Below are positions 23,337 through 33,356 of a DNA stretch of 64,000 bases, piece after piece; within the stretch, counting starts at the first letter, position 1, and every line of letters starts with the position of its first letter. The position numbers and the translations under genes were made by a program. The stretch is taken from the NCBI GenBank assembly GCA_010015675.1, contig ML977026.1, positions 62,001 through 126,000 on the forward strand, written 5' to 3'. The notes under the pieces were generated by a model. The model did no database searches, was not told the DNA's origin, and saw only the letters and a program-made list of their open reading frames with translations. The DNA is from Byssothecium circinans (lineage: Eukaryota > Ascomycota > Dothideomycetes > Pleosporales > Massarinaceae).

Positions 23337-24734
23337 ATGCCTCCATACACTCCCTCTCCCTCTAAGCCCCACCAACACACCCGCCCCCTCGGCCCAAATG
23401 AAACATTCATAAAACTCAACGCCAACCTCTCTCCCTCCCTAGACCGCAAAGACTGGTACATAAACTCCTTCGCAACACTCAAGCCGCACGGCTCCCTTAC
23501 GCCCTCTCTCCTCCCTGCGCACCTCCGCAAAGCATGGGCGCATCTACGATTCCAGCAGCCGAGTATAGCCGCATACGTCGCTCCAGACAATAAAAGCCTT
23601 GCGTACGACGTCCCCGATGCCTCAGGAGGATTGGATGAATGGCTCAGAGAGAGTTTCTCTGTGGATGAAGAGGCGGAAAACGCGAGTGAGATTGTGAAAA
23701 CAGCTAGGGTGCCCAAGTACTGGACCTGTACGTTTGTGAAGAAGTCCTCAGAAGTCCTGTGTTTCACAGCGCATTGGCGTAGTGATGGCATAGGCGTTTT
23801 GCAGCTCTTCGATGCGCTATTCAAACTCGTCGCTGAGCCTGAGCTATCCGAGCCTTCTGCGTTACCCTGGGGTGAGGAGGTAGGTAGACTAGCGCCGAGT
23901 ATCGAAAATATTGCGCAGATACCTGAACATCCCTCCAAAGAGCAGGAAGAACTAGGGAGAAAGTGTTTCGCGACATTTGGGCTTGCGGAGGGTGCAGTGG
24001 GGATCCCTTGTATTGGTGACGAGGACACGATGCCGGGAGGGACTTGCATTGCGAAGACTGTGCTTGATGAGGAGAGCACTGCGGAGGTGGTTAAAAAGTG
24101 TAAGAAGTTGGGGGTCAGTGTGACGTCTGCTGTTAATGCATCGGTTGCGGCTGCGAATTGGCAATTCGCCTCTGAGGAGAGGAAGGACGAGCATTATACT
24201 TCGACCGCGCGGTTCAGCTTCAAGCCGTATCTTCCGCCGCCATATAATGGTCCTTCGTACGCTTCTGCCCTACTCACCACAGGCTGGATGGTCGCAGTTT
24301 CACCCACGGAGTCGTGGGAGGCGCATGCGCGGTACTACAATTCCATCTACCGCGCTGGTCTCTCGCAGGATTTCATCAATGGATATCGCGTGTACGCCGG
24401 AGCGCTATGTGATGTTCTGGCACCGATCGGAAAAGCGGATAAGGCTGGTCCGGGAAGCGGGATTGATAGTAGTAGTATCGGGGTGGTGGAGAAGCAGATG
24501 GGTAGAGAGTATGGGAATGAGGATTGGGGCCTAGAGGTGCTGGATGTTGGGGAGGGGGTGGAGATTCTGGGGAGGCAGGGGGTCGTTTTTGTGTGGACGT
24601 TTAGGGGACGATTGACGTTGAGTACGGTTTTTAATGAGGCGTTTCATGGGATGGCACAGATGGAGGAGTTTAATAAAGGTGTGAAGGAGAGTTTGTTGAG
24701 GGAGCTGGGGGTTGTGCAATGGGCTCTTGAATGA
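23337..24734 (+). CDS. HXXXD acyltransferase (condensation/BAHD-like, Tri3-like group)
   Basis: Single exon, 465 residues, of the CoA-dependent acyltransferase fold. The catalytic HXXXD motif is His146-Asp150 in FTAHWRSDGIG. The N-terminus (RPLGPNETFIKLNANLSPSL) is like fungal alcohol/trichothecene acetyltransferases, which start with an R-LG--E segment. The second half holds SVTSAVNASVAAANWQFA and the structural VVFVWTFRGRLTLSTVFNEA segment equivalent to the solvent-channel motif. No signal peptide, so cytosolic. It probably transfers an acetyl or longer acyl group to a hydroxyl of a small molecule; the acceptor is unknown. The AsaB-like gene 1.3 kb upstream on the other strand is a possible pathway partner. 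Confidence 0.75.
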   Translation: MPPYTPSPSKPHQHTRPLGPNETFIKLNANLSPSLDRKDWYINSFATLKPHGSLTPSLLPAHLRKAWAHLRFQQPSIAAYVAPDNKSLAYDVPDASGGLDEWLRESFSVDEEAENASEIVKTARVPKYWTCTFVKKSSEVLCFTAHWRSDGIGVLQLFDALFKLVAEPELSEPSALPWGEEVGRLAPSIENIAQIPEHPSKEQEELGRKCFATFGLAEGAVGIPCIGDEDTMPGGTCIAKTVLDEESTAEVVKKCKKLGVSVTSAVNASVAAANWQFASEERKDEHYTSTARFSFKPYLPPPYNGPSYASALLTTGWMVAVSPTESWEAHARYYNSIYRAGLSQDFINGYRVYAGALCDVLAPIGKADKAGPGSGIDSSSIGVVEKQMGREYGNEDWGLEVLDVGEGVEILGRQGVVFVWTFRGRLTLSTVFNEAFHGMAQMEEFNKGVKESLLRELGVVQWALE

Positions 24735-25075
24735 TTATGTCATCTAAGCAATTGAACTTATCAAAACATTTTAGAAACCTGTTTCTTTTCATCACATGAG
24801 ATGGTACCAGCTGGAGGCCCTCGCGGGAAATAAGCCAACAACTATTCTCTGTAAAACTGATCTAAAGGTGATTCAGTTCCGTATACTCTCCCCAATTGCT
24901 GGCCTTTACTGGTGATGTGAGTTTTGATGGCTTATTTCCCGAGTTTATCTTTCTGCGAGAGCCAGGTACATCTGTAGAGCTGGTATGTTAAAGCTGACTA
25001 ACCTTTAAATTCTTATCGATAACGATTTCGCCGTCATCATCGCCGCCCACCTCCGCAGTCCCCCCAACAAGCACC
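24735..25075. other. Intergenic with a perfect 14 bp inverted repeat
   Basis: CGGGAAATAAGCCA at 24824-24837 and its reverse complement at 24928-24941, with weaker extension outward. Could be a small MITE or a 3'-end structure of the acyltransferase gene. Confidence 0.55.
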
Positions 25076-26108
25076 ATGCCACGCCAATCCTACTCACCCT
25101 CAGACGATGAGGAGCCCCTCGAAGACAAGACAGCCGCCCTCCAGCTCCGTTCCAAACGCACCTCTCGCCAGCAGAAGAAGCAAAAGAAGCGCGACATCAA
25201 GCGCGACGCCATCCCGACCCTCGCCAAACTCCCCACAGAGCTCGTTCTCGAATGCCTAAAACTTCTCACCATCGCCGATGTCCTGAAATTCGGACGCGTA
25301 AACCGGCGCTTCCGCTCCTTGGTCGATGCGCATGCGACGGTTATAGGTGACAGCATCATCAGCCAGCGATACACGCTCCTTGCACAGTGCTTCCCACTTC
25401 CGAGATTTTTAGACGACGTCGAGCCATCTACGCGAGAATTGCTGCTGGATGAGAAGAGGCAGAGGACGTTGGGATTACACAGTAACAAGTACTACCAACA
25501 TGTGCGGCCGCTGGACCCACAGGTGCTCTGTAGTTGCTTCACCTGTCTGATGCTGTGGAACAACTTGAACCTGGCTCTCGACTTTGCGCATTGGCAGGAT
25601 AATTTGGATACGGGGAAGGCGATTCCCATGATTCCGCGGGGTCAGGCGCCGGCGTGGAACGAGGAGCTTGTACAGAGGAACGCGGCTATTGTACGTGCTG
25701 CGCTGCGCAATTCGCTGTGGCATGCGCGGATACTGGAAGTACATTTGGACAGCACGATTCGGTCGATTAGGCGGCATGCGAAGAATAAGGGGAATAAGAG
25801 GAAGCATGTCGAGATGACGGAAGAGGATGTGGAGGAGGGGACTGATGCGTTTCTTGTGAAGTCGGGGCCGTTGAGTTTGGAGTTTCCGTTTCATCGAGAT
25901 GAGTATTATCTGCTGTATGTTTCAATCTCTCTATGATATGTCCTGGTTTTTGCTGATGAAGTGCAGCGAGGCGTACCTGCCGAATCGGTGGTGGAAAAAA
26001 GACTTGAATAAGTGGATTTACACAATCGCTGGCCAGCATGAGAGAGACATTGATCTCGTTGTGCGGTATGCGAATAGATCACAAGAGAATGCGCAAATCC
26101 GGACTTGA
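25076..26108 (+). CDS. F-box domain protein
   Basis: Exons 25076-25914 and 25967-26108 give 326 residues. Residues 1-42 are charged and Lys-rich; the F-box at about 47-86 reads TLAKLPTELVLECLKLLTIA followed by VLKFGRVNRRFRSLV. F-box proteins bind Skp1 and bring substrates to SCF ubiquitin ligases. The remainder contains a short Cys motif (VLCSCFTCLMLWNNLNLALDF) and a basic patch (RRHAKNKGNKRKHVEM), with no WD40 or LRR repeats, so the substrate is unknown. The second exon adds LEAYLPNRWWKKDLNKW, which many fungal F-box proteins of this type also have. The intron is 52 bp with GTATGT donor. Confidence 0.85.
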
Positions 26109-26864
26109 TAGAACATATATATCCGAAGAGATTGGTAATACCAGTGATCCACTTTTACATCATGGAACAGAGAAGCCAATCCGTTACTCGCACGTCAGCT
26201 TTGATAACCTACAACGCCGACATGACGGCTATACACATACAGTGCTAGGAGTATAGGATCACTTGCGCCATGCAGAAAAAGCGGTCACACTATGCAATTA
26301 TGGATATGAAACAGGGCAATCCATCATGGCATCTATCCCGGTAACGTATTTCTCACAGGTTGATAAAGTGCACGCTACCCTGTCATAGCTCCTGGCTAGT
26401 TTCGCAGTATATAGTTCTTTCCATGTGTCTTCAGATTTGGTTGGAGGACCTTTCGCCCCCAAAGGTGGAAGCGCCCGTTACTGCGGCGCAGTTCACGATC
26501 AAGGGTTGTAGTCTCATCAAAGATAGCATTGAAGCTGTGCCACACTCAGTGATCGAAGCGCCCCCAAAAGTGCGGCGTAAACATACAATTCGAATGCCTC
26601 AAGGCCAATCGAGTACCGAATTGGACATATTCTTCAAACTGAAAAAAGAATGGCGGGTGGCTATTTCGTTTCAATTTCGCTTGACCTAGGAAAAAATAAT
26701 GTCGAAGAAAGTATAAAGACCCGGAACATCACGCAGGCGCTGCGACATAATACTCAACACAACATCTCTTTCAGGCAAGCCATTTTATTGCTATCGCCAA
26801 ACGTCGTTTCTTCATTACTTCTTCATATTATTCTACCATTCACATTTATCTTTCACAAACAAGC
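26109..26864. other. Intergenic, upstream of the DUF6914 gene
   Basis: No gene recognised; a frame at 26360-26689 has no family features. Confidence 0.45.
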
Positions 26865-27605
26865 ATGCCCTCCAACAAAAATCGACTATACATTGCCTTA
26901 TATCCAAGCGGAGTTGTAAACAATGAGGAACGCAAGTACGCTGGAAATGTCTTTAATTTTTCTTCAAATGTTAACCTGCTCAGATATCACTGGGCATTCC
27001 TGATCGGGCCCAAAGCAGAACCGGGTGACATACCTTACGGGGATCGTGCCTTCTCAAAACACACAGTTAATGAGTCGTTCCTCCCTCAAGCTCAATTCCT
27101 CCACGTGTACCTCCCATAAACAAGCAGTCAACGAGCTGTAGATAGGTTTGAATTGAGAAATAGCTGTTAATGAATTGTTCTGAGAAGGTAGGATCCCTCT
27201 AAGGTAGTACCAGGGTCACGTTACCACGTCAAGAATTCCCCACACGGCTGGGCCTATGAAGAAGTCTCATTAAGGAATGTCCGAAACACCACCACTCTCT
27301 TGGCACGCATTCTCATCGCCAAGATCGAAGGCGAAAAGCGGCTCATTACCCTGCTTCAACGGCTCCCAGTCGTCCAGAACGATCCGAATTGGAGGTGCCG
27401 CACCTGGGTCGCGAGTGCCCTGGCTGAGATTGCCAAGGACGGAAAATGTGTCGGCACCGCTGAGTTGAATTGGGAGAAGATTGAAGCTTTTGCAAGACAG
27501 TACGTGGGGGGAAAAACCACGAGTGGTCGCTATCGGCCTGTGGAAGAACTTTTGAAACCAAAGCCAACTTGGGATATGCTTGAGAACAAGGAAAGTGTAC
27601 CATAG
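26865..27605 (+). CDS. DUF6914-type protein, reading frame split by a MITE
   Basis: Exon 26865-26935 (MPSNKNRLYIALYPSGVVNN) joins across a 48 bp intron to 26984, giving RKYHWAFLIGPKAEPG. A 172 bp MITE (27033-27204) with TA duplication then interrupts the exon. Beyond it the frame resumes as SRYHVKNSPHGWAYEEVSL, continues through LLARILIAKIEGEKRL and NWRCRTWVASALAEIAKDGK, and ends TWDMLENKESVP, all standard for this fungal family of about 150-180 residues with unknown function. Unspliced, translation would stop at 27119 inside the MITE. GT at 27025 and CAG at 27211-27213 would remove the MITE as a 189 bp phase-1 intron and leave a 167-residue protein. So it is either a disrupted gene or a case of MITE intronisation. 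Confidence 0.75.
27033..27204. mobile_element. MITE family A, copy 2 (172 bp), inside the DUF6914 gene
   Basis: Terminal inverted repeats CCTTACGGGGATCGTGCCTT and (right, reversed) CCTTAGAGGGATCCTACCTT. TA at 27031-27032 and 27205-27206 is the target duplication. MITE plus one TA is 174 bp, a multiple of three, so the host frame is the same on both sides. Confidence 0.88.
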
Positions 27606-27640
27606 AAGCTTGCCATCGTCAAGTCACAGGATCACGAGCA

Positions 27641-28540
27641 TTAAAATTCACCCCAATATTTGTTGCGGACTTGATCCATCTTGAATTCTTCAGGAATTGG
27701 TCGGTCGATGAACCTCTCAAGCATGCCCTGCCATTCAGTGCTTGTAAGGTTGCCGAACCACGCCGATGTAAATTCCCAGTAATGCGGATACCATCCGGCG
27801 AACTCCCAATCAATAATGCCGACCACACGGTCGCCGCGAACGATGATATTGAAAGGATTCATATCGCCGTGGGTAAATTTCGGTGGGAGCCACGGCCCAT
27901 CCTGTCTGCTCATCATATCCTGGAGGTCGTGCCAGTCCTGATCTCTTTCGCGGTCTTTGAGTTCTTCGGGCGTCAGGCCCTTTCTGAGCCAGAGATGGAA
28001 TTCCTGAATGGTCTTGAACGGACCGAACCGTGGATTCCCATGAGGTAGAGGTAGGCGAGAGTCAAACAAGGAGCCTTGGACGCAACTTTCCACACCCGTG
28101 CCCGGGGGAGGCGTCAAAGCGCGCAACTCCTGGAAGATATCCCTCAATTGCGCGAACACACGCTCGCGTGATTCCTCAGACAAGCCTTTCCACGCTTTCG
28201 GTATCTCATCGCCTTGGATCCTCTCCATGACTATATATGCCATTTTCTTGTGCAAGAAGGAGCAGTAGACTTTTGGGACGGGAATAGAGGTGTTTTCGGC
28301 GATGTACTTCAGTGTCGCGCCTTCGGTGAGATGGACTCGTCGCCCTGCCTTTACTATCTTGTGCTTTGAGATGGGGACGCAGAGGCCATCACGCTGAAAG
28401 AAATGGGCCGTGGTATGTAATGCTAACCGTGTCACGAGGCGGCGGATGAACGTGTTGTTGATAGCGAGATGTTCAGTGCCATCGTGCTGGGTTTCATAGT
28501 CCTTAATGTTGAATTTGGGAAATATCTTTGGGGATGTCAT
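27641..28540 (-). CDS. APH-family phosphotransferase
   Basis: Single exon, 299 residues, PF01636-type kinase-like fold. N-lobe with VHLTEGATLKYIAENTSIPV and the hinge YIVMERIQGDEI; catalytic loop FTHGDMNPFNIIV (catalytic Asp and metal-binding Asn); metal-binding GIIDWEFAGWYP and the downstream PHYWEFTSAW. It belongs to the short fungal group without the AIM9 N-terminal extension, so it differs from the protein at 7647-9318. Physiological substrate unknown; a role in antibiotic resistance should not be assumed. The stop lies 35 bp from that of the convergent DUF6914 gene, so the 3' ends probably overlap as transcripts. Confidence 0.88.
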   Translation of the reverse strand: MTSPKIFPKFNIKDYETQHDGTEHLAINNTFIRRLVTRLALHTTAHFFQRDGLCVPISKHKIVKAGRRVHLTEGATLKYIAENTSIPVPKVYCSFLHKKMAYIVMERIQGDEIPKAWKGLSEESRERVFAQLRDIFQELRALTPPPGTGVESCVQGSLFDSRLPLPHGNPRFGPFKTIQEFHLWLRKGLTPEELKDRERDQDWHDLQDMMSRQDGPWLPPKFTHGDMNPFNIIVRGDRVVGIIDWEFAGWYPHYWEFTSAWFGNLTSTEWQGMLERFIDRPIPEEFKMDQVRNKYWGEF

Positions 28541-28952
28541 GCTATGGATCTGCTTTCAAGCTTAGACGAAGGCCGACTATGTGAGGCATGCGGCAGAGGA
28601 GTCGATCAAGGGAACGGAACCAGGTTTTTTGTGTTCGCGAGTGGAATTTGTGCCCTTGAAGATCTGCTGGGTGAAGAAAGGAGGTAGCGATGGTCCAAGC
28701 TTCAATCAAGCTTTCCCAAGACCCCGCACAAAAAGACGGGCTTTTCGTCATCTCTCCGCAAAACATCATCTATCATCCAGCTCCTCCGGGAAAGCGTGTG
28801 ATCTGCGGTGGAATGATGGCCCGAACCGACCTATGGATTGATCTTGCTCATGCGGAGCGAATTGAACTAGATAATGGAGCGTGACGGCTATATAACCATG
28901 CGCGTCCGCGTTGCGCGCTGGGGAGATGTTGCGCCTGTGAAGTGTTGCTTTC
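28541..28952. other. Shared promoter region of the phosphotransferase and GH106-like genes
   Basis: Divergent intergenic stretch. TATATAA at 28889-28895 is positioned for the rightward gene. Confidence 0.5.
28889..28895 (+). promoter_or_regulatory. TATA box of the GH106-like gene
   Basis: TATATAA 58 bp before the inferred start codon at 28953. Confidence 0.45.
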
Positions 28953-31900
28953 ATGATGGTCAGTTCGTGGAATTGCGATTATTCGTATGATTTCTAATTT
29001 TTAATAGTGGTCATCGATCCTTCTTCGAGCTCTCTTCGTGGTTGCACCGGCAATTGCACTCATCCAAACAATCCCGATCCCTCGTTCGACGCAGTCATTG
29101 ACAAAGGCACATTCGAGAACCCGTCCAAGCACGTCCGTCCGAAGTTTCGATATTGGATCCCAGATGCATCGGTAGATACAGAAGTAGTTGCTCGAGACGT
29201 GAAGAGCGCTGCAGATGTAGGCTGTGGCGGCTTAGAGCTGCTGGGATACTACTTGTATGGAGGACCGCCTTCAAACGGTGCCGGGCGCGGCAGCTGTGCG
29301 CCAGTAGATTGGGCAAAGTACGGCTTTGGAACACCAGCTTGGCGTGAGTTTTTGCTCGCCAAAGATCAAATGACTGTGCTAAAATCCTGCAGACACCATG
29401 TTCCAGGCTTTCGCTCAAGCACATCGAGACAACGATCTTATCATGGACTTCGCTATGGGCCCCAACCAAGGAACAGGAGTACCGGCGCCTTTTGAAGAAG
29501 AGGAAGGCTTGATGTGGGATATCTCGGCATATAATATAACGGTACCCATTGGTGGCAGCTTCGACGGAGTATTGCCGGGATGGGGTTTGGGAGCACTGCA
29601 AGCTGCTGTAACAGGAACTGTCCTGGGCTCAGCGAATATTACTTCAAAGGATCCTTCTGGTGGCCTTCCCGGCGATCTTCCGTTGAATCGGACTCAGTAT
29701 ACGTTGTCGGCTTCGAGTTTGACGGATGTCACGGATCAGGTTGACGCTTCTGGACATCTTCGGGTGGACTTTTCCTCCACGAATAGTACCAACGGACAGA
29801 ATCATATTGTCTTTGCGGTGTATCTCTACAAGTCAGCCTACCGTGCACAGCAAGGGCCCCTAGAGATGAAAGGACCTCAAAGTCAGCCAGAGTCATATAT
29901 CAACAACGGTTCCTGGGCAGTTGACCACTTCTCTGCTATTGGGGCGCGGGTAATGACAAAGTTTTGGGAAGAGCATATCTTGACAAACGGCACCAAAGAA
30001 CTGCTCCAAGAAGTTGGTAACTACGGATGGGAAGACAGCGTCGAGATCCAAGCAAACGTGTACTGGACGAAGAACTTGTCGAGCATCTTCCAAGAGCAAC
30101 ACAACTATTCCATCAAGAAATGGCTTCCAATACTCTTCCATCGTAATGGAAAATATAAGCAATCAAATCCAAGAGTATGGTATGTCACCGATGAGCCGGA
30201 TGGCGGGAACGTGCATATTGCCGATTATCGTACTACGCTCGCTACGCAGTACCAGGCCTATGAGTCTGAGCTTAAGAAATGGACGAACGAGTATCTCGGC
30301 CTCCAGTTCTCAGCTCAATTATCTTACAATCTGCCAATGGATATGCTTGCGAACGTCCCCACAGTCGACGCACCAGAGACGGAGTCGCTCGACTTCGGCG
30401 ACTTGATTGATGGGTATCGGCAGTACGCAGGACCGGCGAACCTTGCGAGACGGAGAGTAATATCTTCGGAATGCGGCGCTGTTCGTGGAGAAGCATACGT
30501 GGAGACATTGCCGGAGTTGCTTTGGAAGGTCAAACGGTCGTATGCTGGATCGGTCAATCAGTTCGTGTTTCACGGTTTCCCGTATTCGGGATATGTATGT
30601 ACCCCCATTCTCTCTTCGAGAGATTTGCTAGCAATAATAGTATGGAAATACTACATGGCCTACATGGTCAACTTTCACCTACCAGTACTCCAGCATGCAC
30701 GGCCCGTACGAGCCCGCCTGGGAGTTCTATCGCGATCAATTCGACTTCGTTGCGCGCAACAATTGGGTGTTCCAAAGCGGTGTACCAAAAATGGACATCG
30801 CCATTTGGCAGAAGACGACTGTGTATCCCGGACACATCGAAGCGAGGACGTATCAGCCGACCGATCTTGAAAAGGCGGGCTATGCGTACGAGTACCTCAG
30901 TCCCGACAACCTCCGCTTACCATCTGCCAAGGTAGTGGATAGCATCCTCGCTCCAGATGCTCAAGCATTCAAGGCGCTCGTCGTGCGCAAGAATGACTCG
31001 CTGACGCTGCAGGGTGTGAGCAAGCTCATTGAATTCGCGAATGCAAAACTACCCATTATCTTTGCGGGAGGCGTTCCGTCGACCGTGCTCGGAACACTGG
31101 CTCCCAATACCCTCCGCCAAGTGTTTCGCGATCTGGATACAATATCTCGTCTCCCAAATGTCCACGTCACTGACTCATATCTCCTTGCATCAACCATCGC
31201 ATCGCTCAATATCCAGCCTTTGACAAAGGTTTCCACAAACGCTTCCTGGTACACATATTGGCGGTCAGATCCTACAACAGACATAGACTACGTCTTCGTC
31301 TACAATGATGCAATGTACTCCCCGCAAGGCGAAGGCGCCTCTACGGGAAGCATCGAGTTCCAATCCACCAAAATCCCCTACGAGTACAATGCTTGGACAG
31401 GACAACAAGTCCCGATTTCCACATACACGACGACCAATACAACAACCACCATCCCATTTAATCTCGCAGGGAATCAGTCGACAATCGTAGCATTCCACTC
31501 AGCCACCACCAACAGCAACAACGCAAACACCACCCCGCCTACAAAGACCACTCCATCACCAACAGCCTAATCCCTCACACTATTAAACTGGACCCTCACA
31601 GTCGAACACTGGGACCCACCCACCGACATCTACAATTACACCCACGGCGCACTGAAACACAACACAACCCACCACCTCCCCCAGCTCGTCCCATGGCTCG
31701 ACATCCCCGGTCTTCAAAACGTTTCAGGAAGAGGATACTACACCACGACCTTCAGCTGGCCACCCCCAAGTACCAACATCTCCAACATAGACGGCGCAAC
31801 CATAGATTTCGGCCCCATATACCACACCCTCCGCGCCTCCATCAACGGCCACCTCCTCCCACCCCTAGACGTCACGCACGCAGTCGCGGATATCAGCACC

Positions 31901-32107
31901 TATCTCACCGAAGGCATGAATACGGTAGAAGTTGTCGTGGCTACACCGCTGGGGAATGTCTTGAGGCCGATTTGGTTCCGGTTGATGAGTAGTGGGGAGG
32001 GCCCGGGGAGTCCTGATGCAGGGCTGAAGAATGAGTTTGTGGAACCGCCGGCGGGGAGGTATGGGCTTTTTGAGGATGTGGTCGTCCGGCTGTATTCCGG
32101 GGGGTAG
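28953..32107 (+). pseudogene. GH106-like alpha-L-rhamnosidase, apparently broken at two points
   Basis: Would release rhamnose from pectic polysaccharides outside the cell (GH106/PF17132 relatives). Inferred start is ATGATG at 28953 with a 49 bp intron (28959-29007) to a hydrophobic leader, SSILLRALFVVAPAIALIQ. Directly after it the frame must shift by one base at the CAAAC run (29065-29069) to reach NNPDPSFDAVID. From there the family sequence is strong: VRPKFRYWIPDASV, LLGYYLYGGPPSNG, NDLIMDFAMGPNQGTG, VISSECGAVRGEAY, FHGFPYSGY. Introns at 29344-29392 and 30595-30640 are clear. A TAA at 31568-31570 then interrupts, after a Thr/Asn/Pro run; the same frame continues 178 codons (LLNWTLTVEHWDPP, a C-terminal sugar-binding sandwich) to TAG at 32105. 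No GT donor lies near enough to splice out the TAA cleanly. Sequencing errors could mimic both lesions. Confidence 0.72.
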
Positions 32108-32595
32108 AGTGGGCTGGGCTGCGATAGCTGGTAGGAGTGAATGAGCGAGTGAGTGGATGGATGGAGGGATAAAAGGGTTGTATGATGGGCTGAAAGTAGC
32201 TCACATCCGAGTGCTTTCCCTGGTCTGTTGAGAGGTTAAAAGTACCACCCGTCATCATCATCATCGGCTGAATCTTTGGGGAAGTTTATGATCCCGTTCT
32301 CGGTATCTGCGTCTGTACCTGCATCAGCCTCCCTTGGAGCTTCATCTATAGGAATGCGCGTTTGGCTACTATGAAGTCTATGGTCTGATGTTGTGGAAGC
32401 AAGTGAAAATGTAATGGTAGCAGTGATGGGCGTAGGAACTGGCGGTTAAAAGGAGGGTTGTTGGGTCTAGAAGCGAGACGGTGGGGATGATGTAGTTTGT
32501 TTTATGGAGGTGGTTATGAGGGTAAGTGCGTGGTTATTGGGAGTGCGAGGAAGGTCTTGTTAGGACGTATTTCTGAACAATTGGGGGAAATTCTT

Positions 32596-32790
32596 CCTTA
32601 CAGGGGATGTACGCCTTCGCGATTACCAATTATCTCAACATCCCCACATGGATTGTATTTACCCCATATCAATAAAGGAATCAGCGCCTCATCGATTAAG
32701 AATCACAGCGTTGATTTGGAATTTAATCAAGGCTCCTTGTGAGGATGTTGAGATAATTGTGAATCCGCAAGTCACACATCCCCCGTAAGG
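32596..32790. mobile_element. MITE family B (195 bp)
   Basis: About 50 bp terminal inverted repeats. The left arm starts CCTTACAGGGGATGT and ends near 32647 with AATTATCTCAACATCC; the right arm starts near 32741 with GGATGTTGAGATAATT and ends CCCCCGTAAGG. Arms differ at several sites. The first six bases (CCTTAC) match family A, suggesting a related transposase. Confidence 0.75.
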
Positions 32791-32985
32791 TTTAATATAG
32801 AAAATTCACGTGATCGGGTCACGTGGATCATGGTATCCAGGGAAATTTAATATAGAAATAAGCGCAAAGTTTATTAGTAGAGAGCTGTGTATTTAGATAT
32901 TTACTCCTGTACGTAATGTTAGCAGGATATTGCGACTAGGAGGTTGTGTATTTGCAGGTGGTGAGGATCTCACTTGGGTAGTGAA

Positions 32986-33100
32986 TCTCGGGCGCCGGTA
33001 CCCATGGTAGTACTACTCTATCGGTTCCCGAAGTCTCTGCGATGGACAGTTTTGCTTATTATCTTATCAGATTTACCCCATAGGGTGATCATATTTTTTG
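32986..33100 (+). repeat. Diverged direct copy of the adjacent small MITE
   Basis: TCTCGGGCGCCGGTA, then CTCTATCGGTTCCCGAAGTC, CTTATCAGATTTACCCCATA: parallel to the element at 33137-33246 block by block, but with no matching right terminal repeat. Confidence 0.55.
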
Positions 33101-33136
33101 CATGTTAGGATCCTCACTAAAACCTCATGGTGGTGG

Positions 33137-33246
33137 TCTCGGTTGCCGGTGATTCACTCTACCGGCTCCCGAAAGTCGCTGCGATCGACCCTTTTCACAT
33201 CATCTTATCAAATTTGCTTCATAGAGTAGAACACCGGCAACCGAGA
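33137..33246. mobile_element. Small MITE family C (110 bp)
   Basis: Perfect 15 bp terminal inverted repeats: TCTCGGTTGCCGGTG at 33137-33151 and its reverse complement at 33232-33246. Confidence 0.65.
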
Positions 33247-33258
33247 TTCGCCTTCCAA

Positions 33259-33356
33259 AGTTACGGCGATCGTGCTTTCTCAAAATAGACAGTTAATAAG
33301 TCGTTCCTCTCTTAAGAACAAGCCACGAACGAGCTGCAGATGAGTTGTTCTGAGAG
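33259..33356. mobile_element. MITE family A, copy 3, internally deleted
   Basis: Shares GATCGTGC-TTCTCAAAA, CAGTTAAT-AGTCGTTCCTC and AACGAGCTGCAGATGA-GTT with the two 172 bp copies, but lacks about 75 bp of the middle and the right terminus after GTTCTGAGA. Confidence 0.65.

Noticed and set aside
23306..24079. 257-codon minus-strand frame opposite the acyltransferase
   Set aside because: Shadow of the acyltransferase, which has the HXXXD motif and family features on the plus strand.
32497..32742. Small plus-strand frame over the family B MITE
   Set aside because: It lies across inverted repeats and has no coding character.
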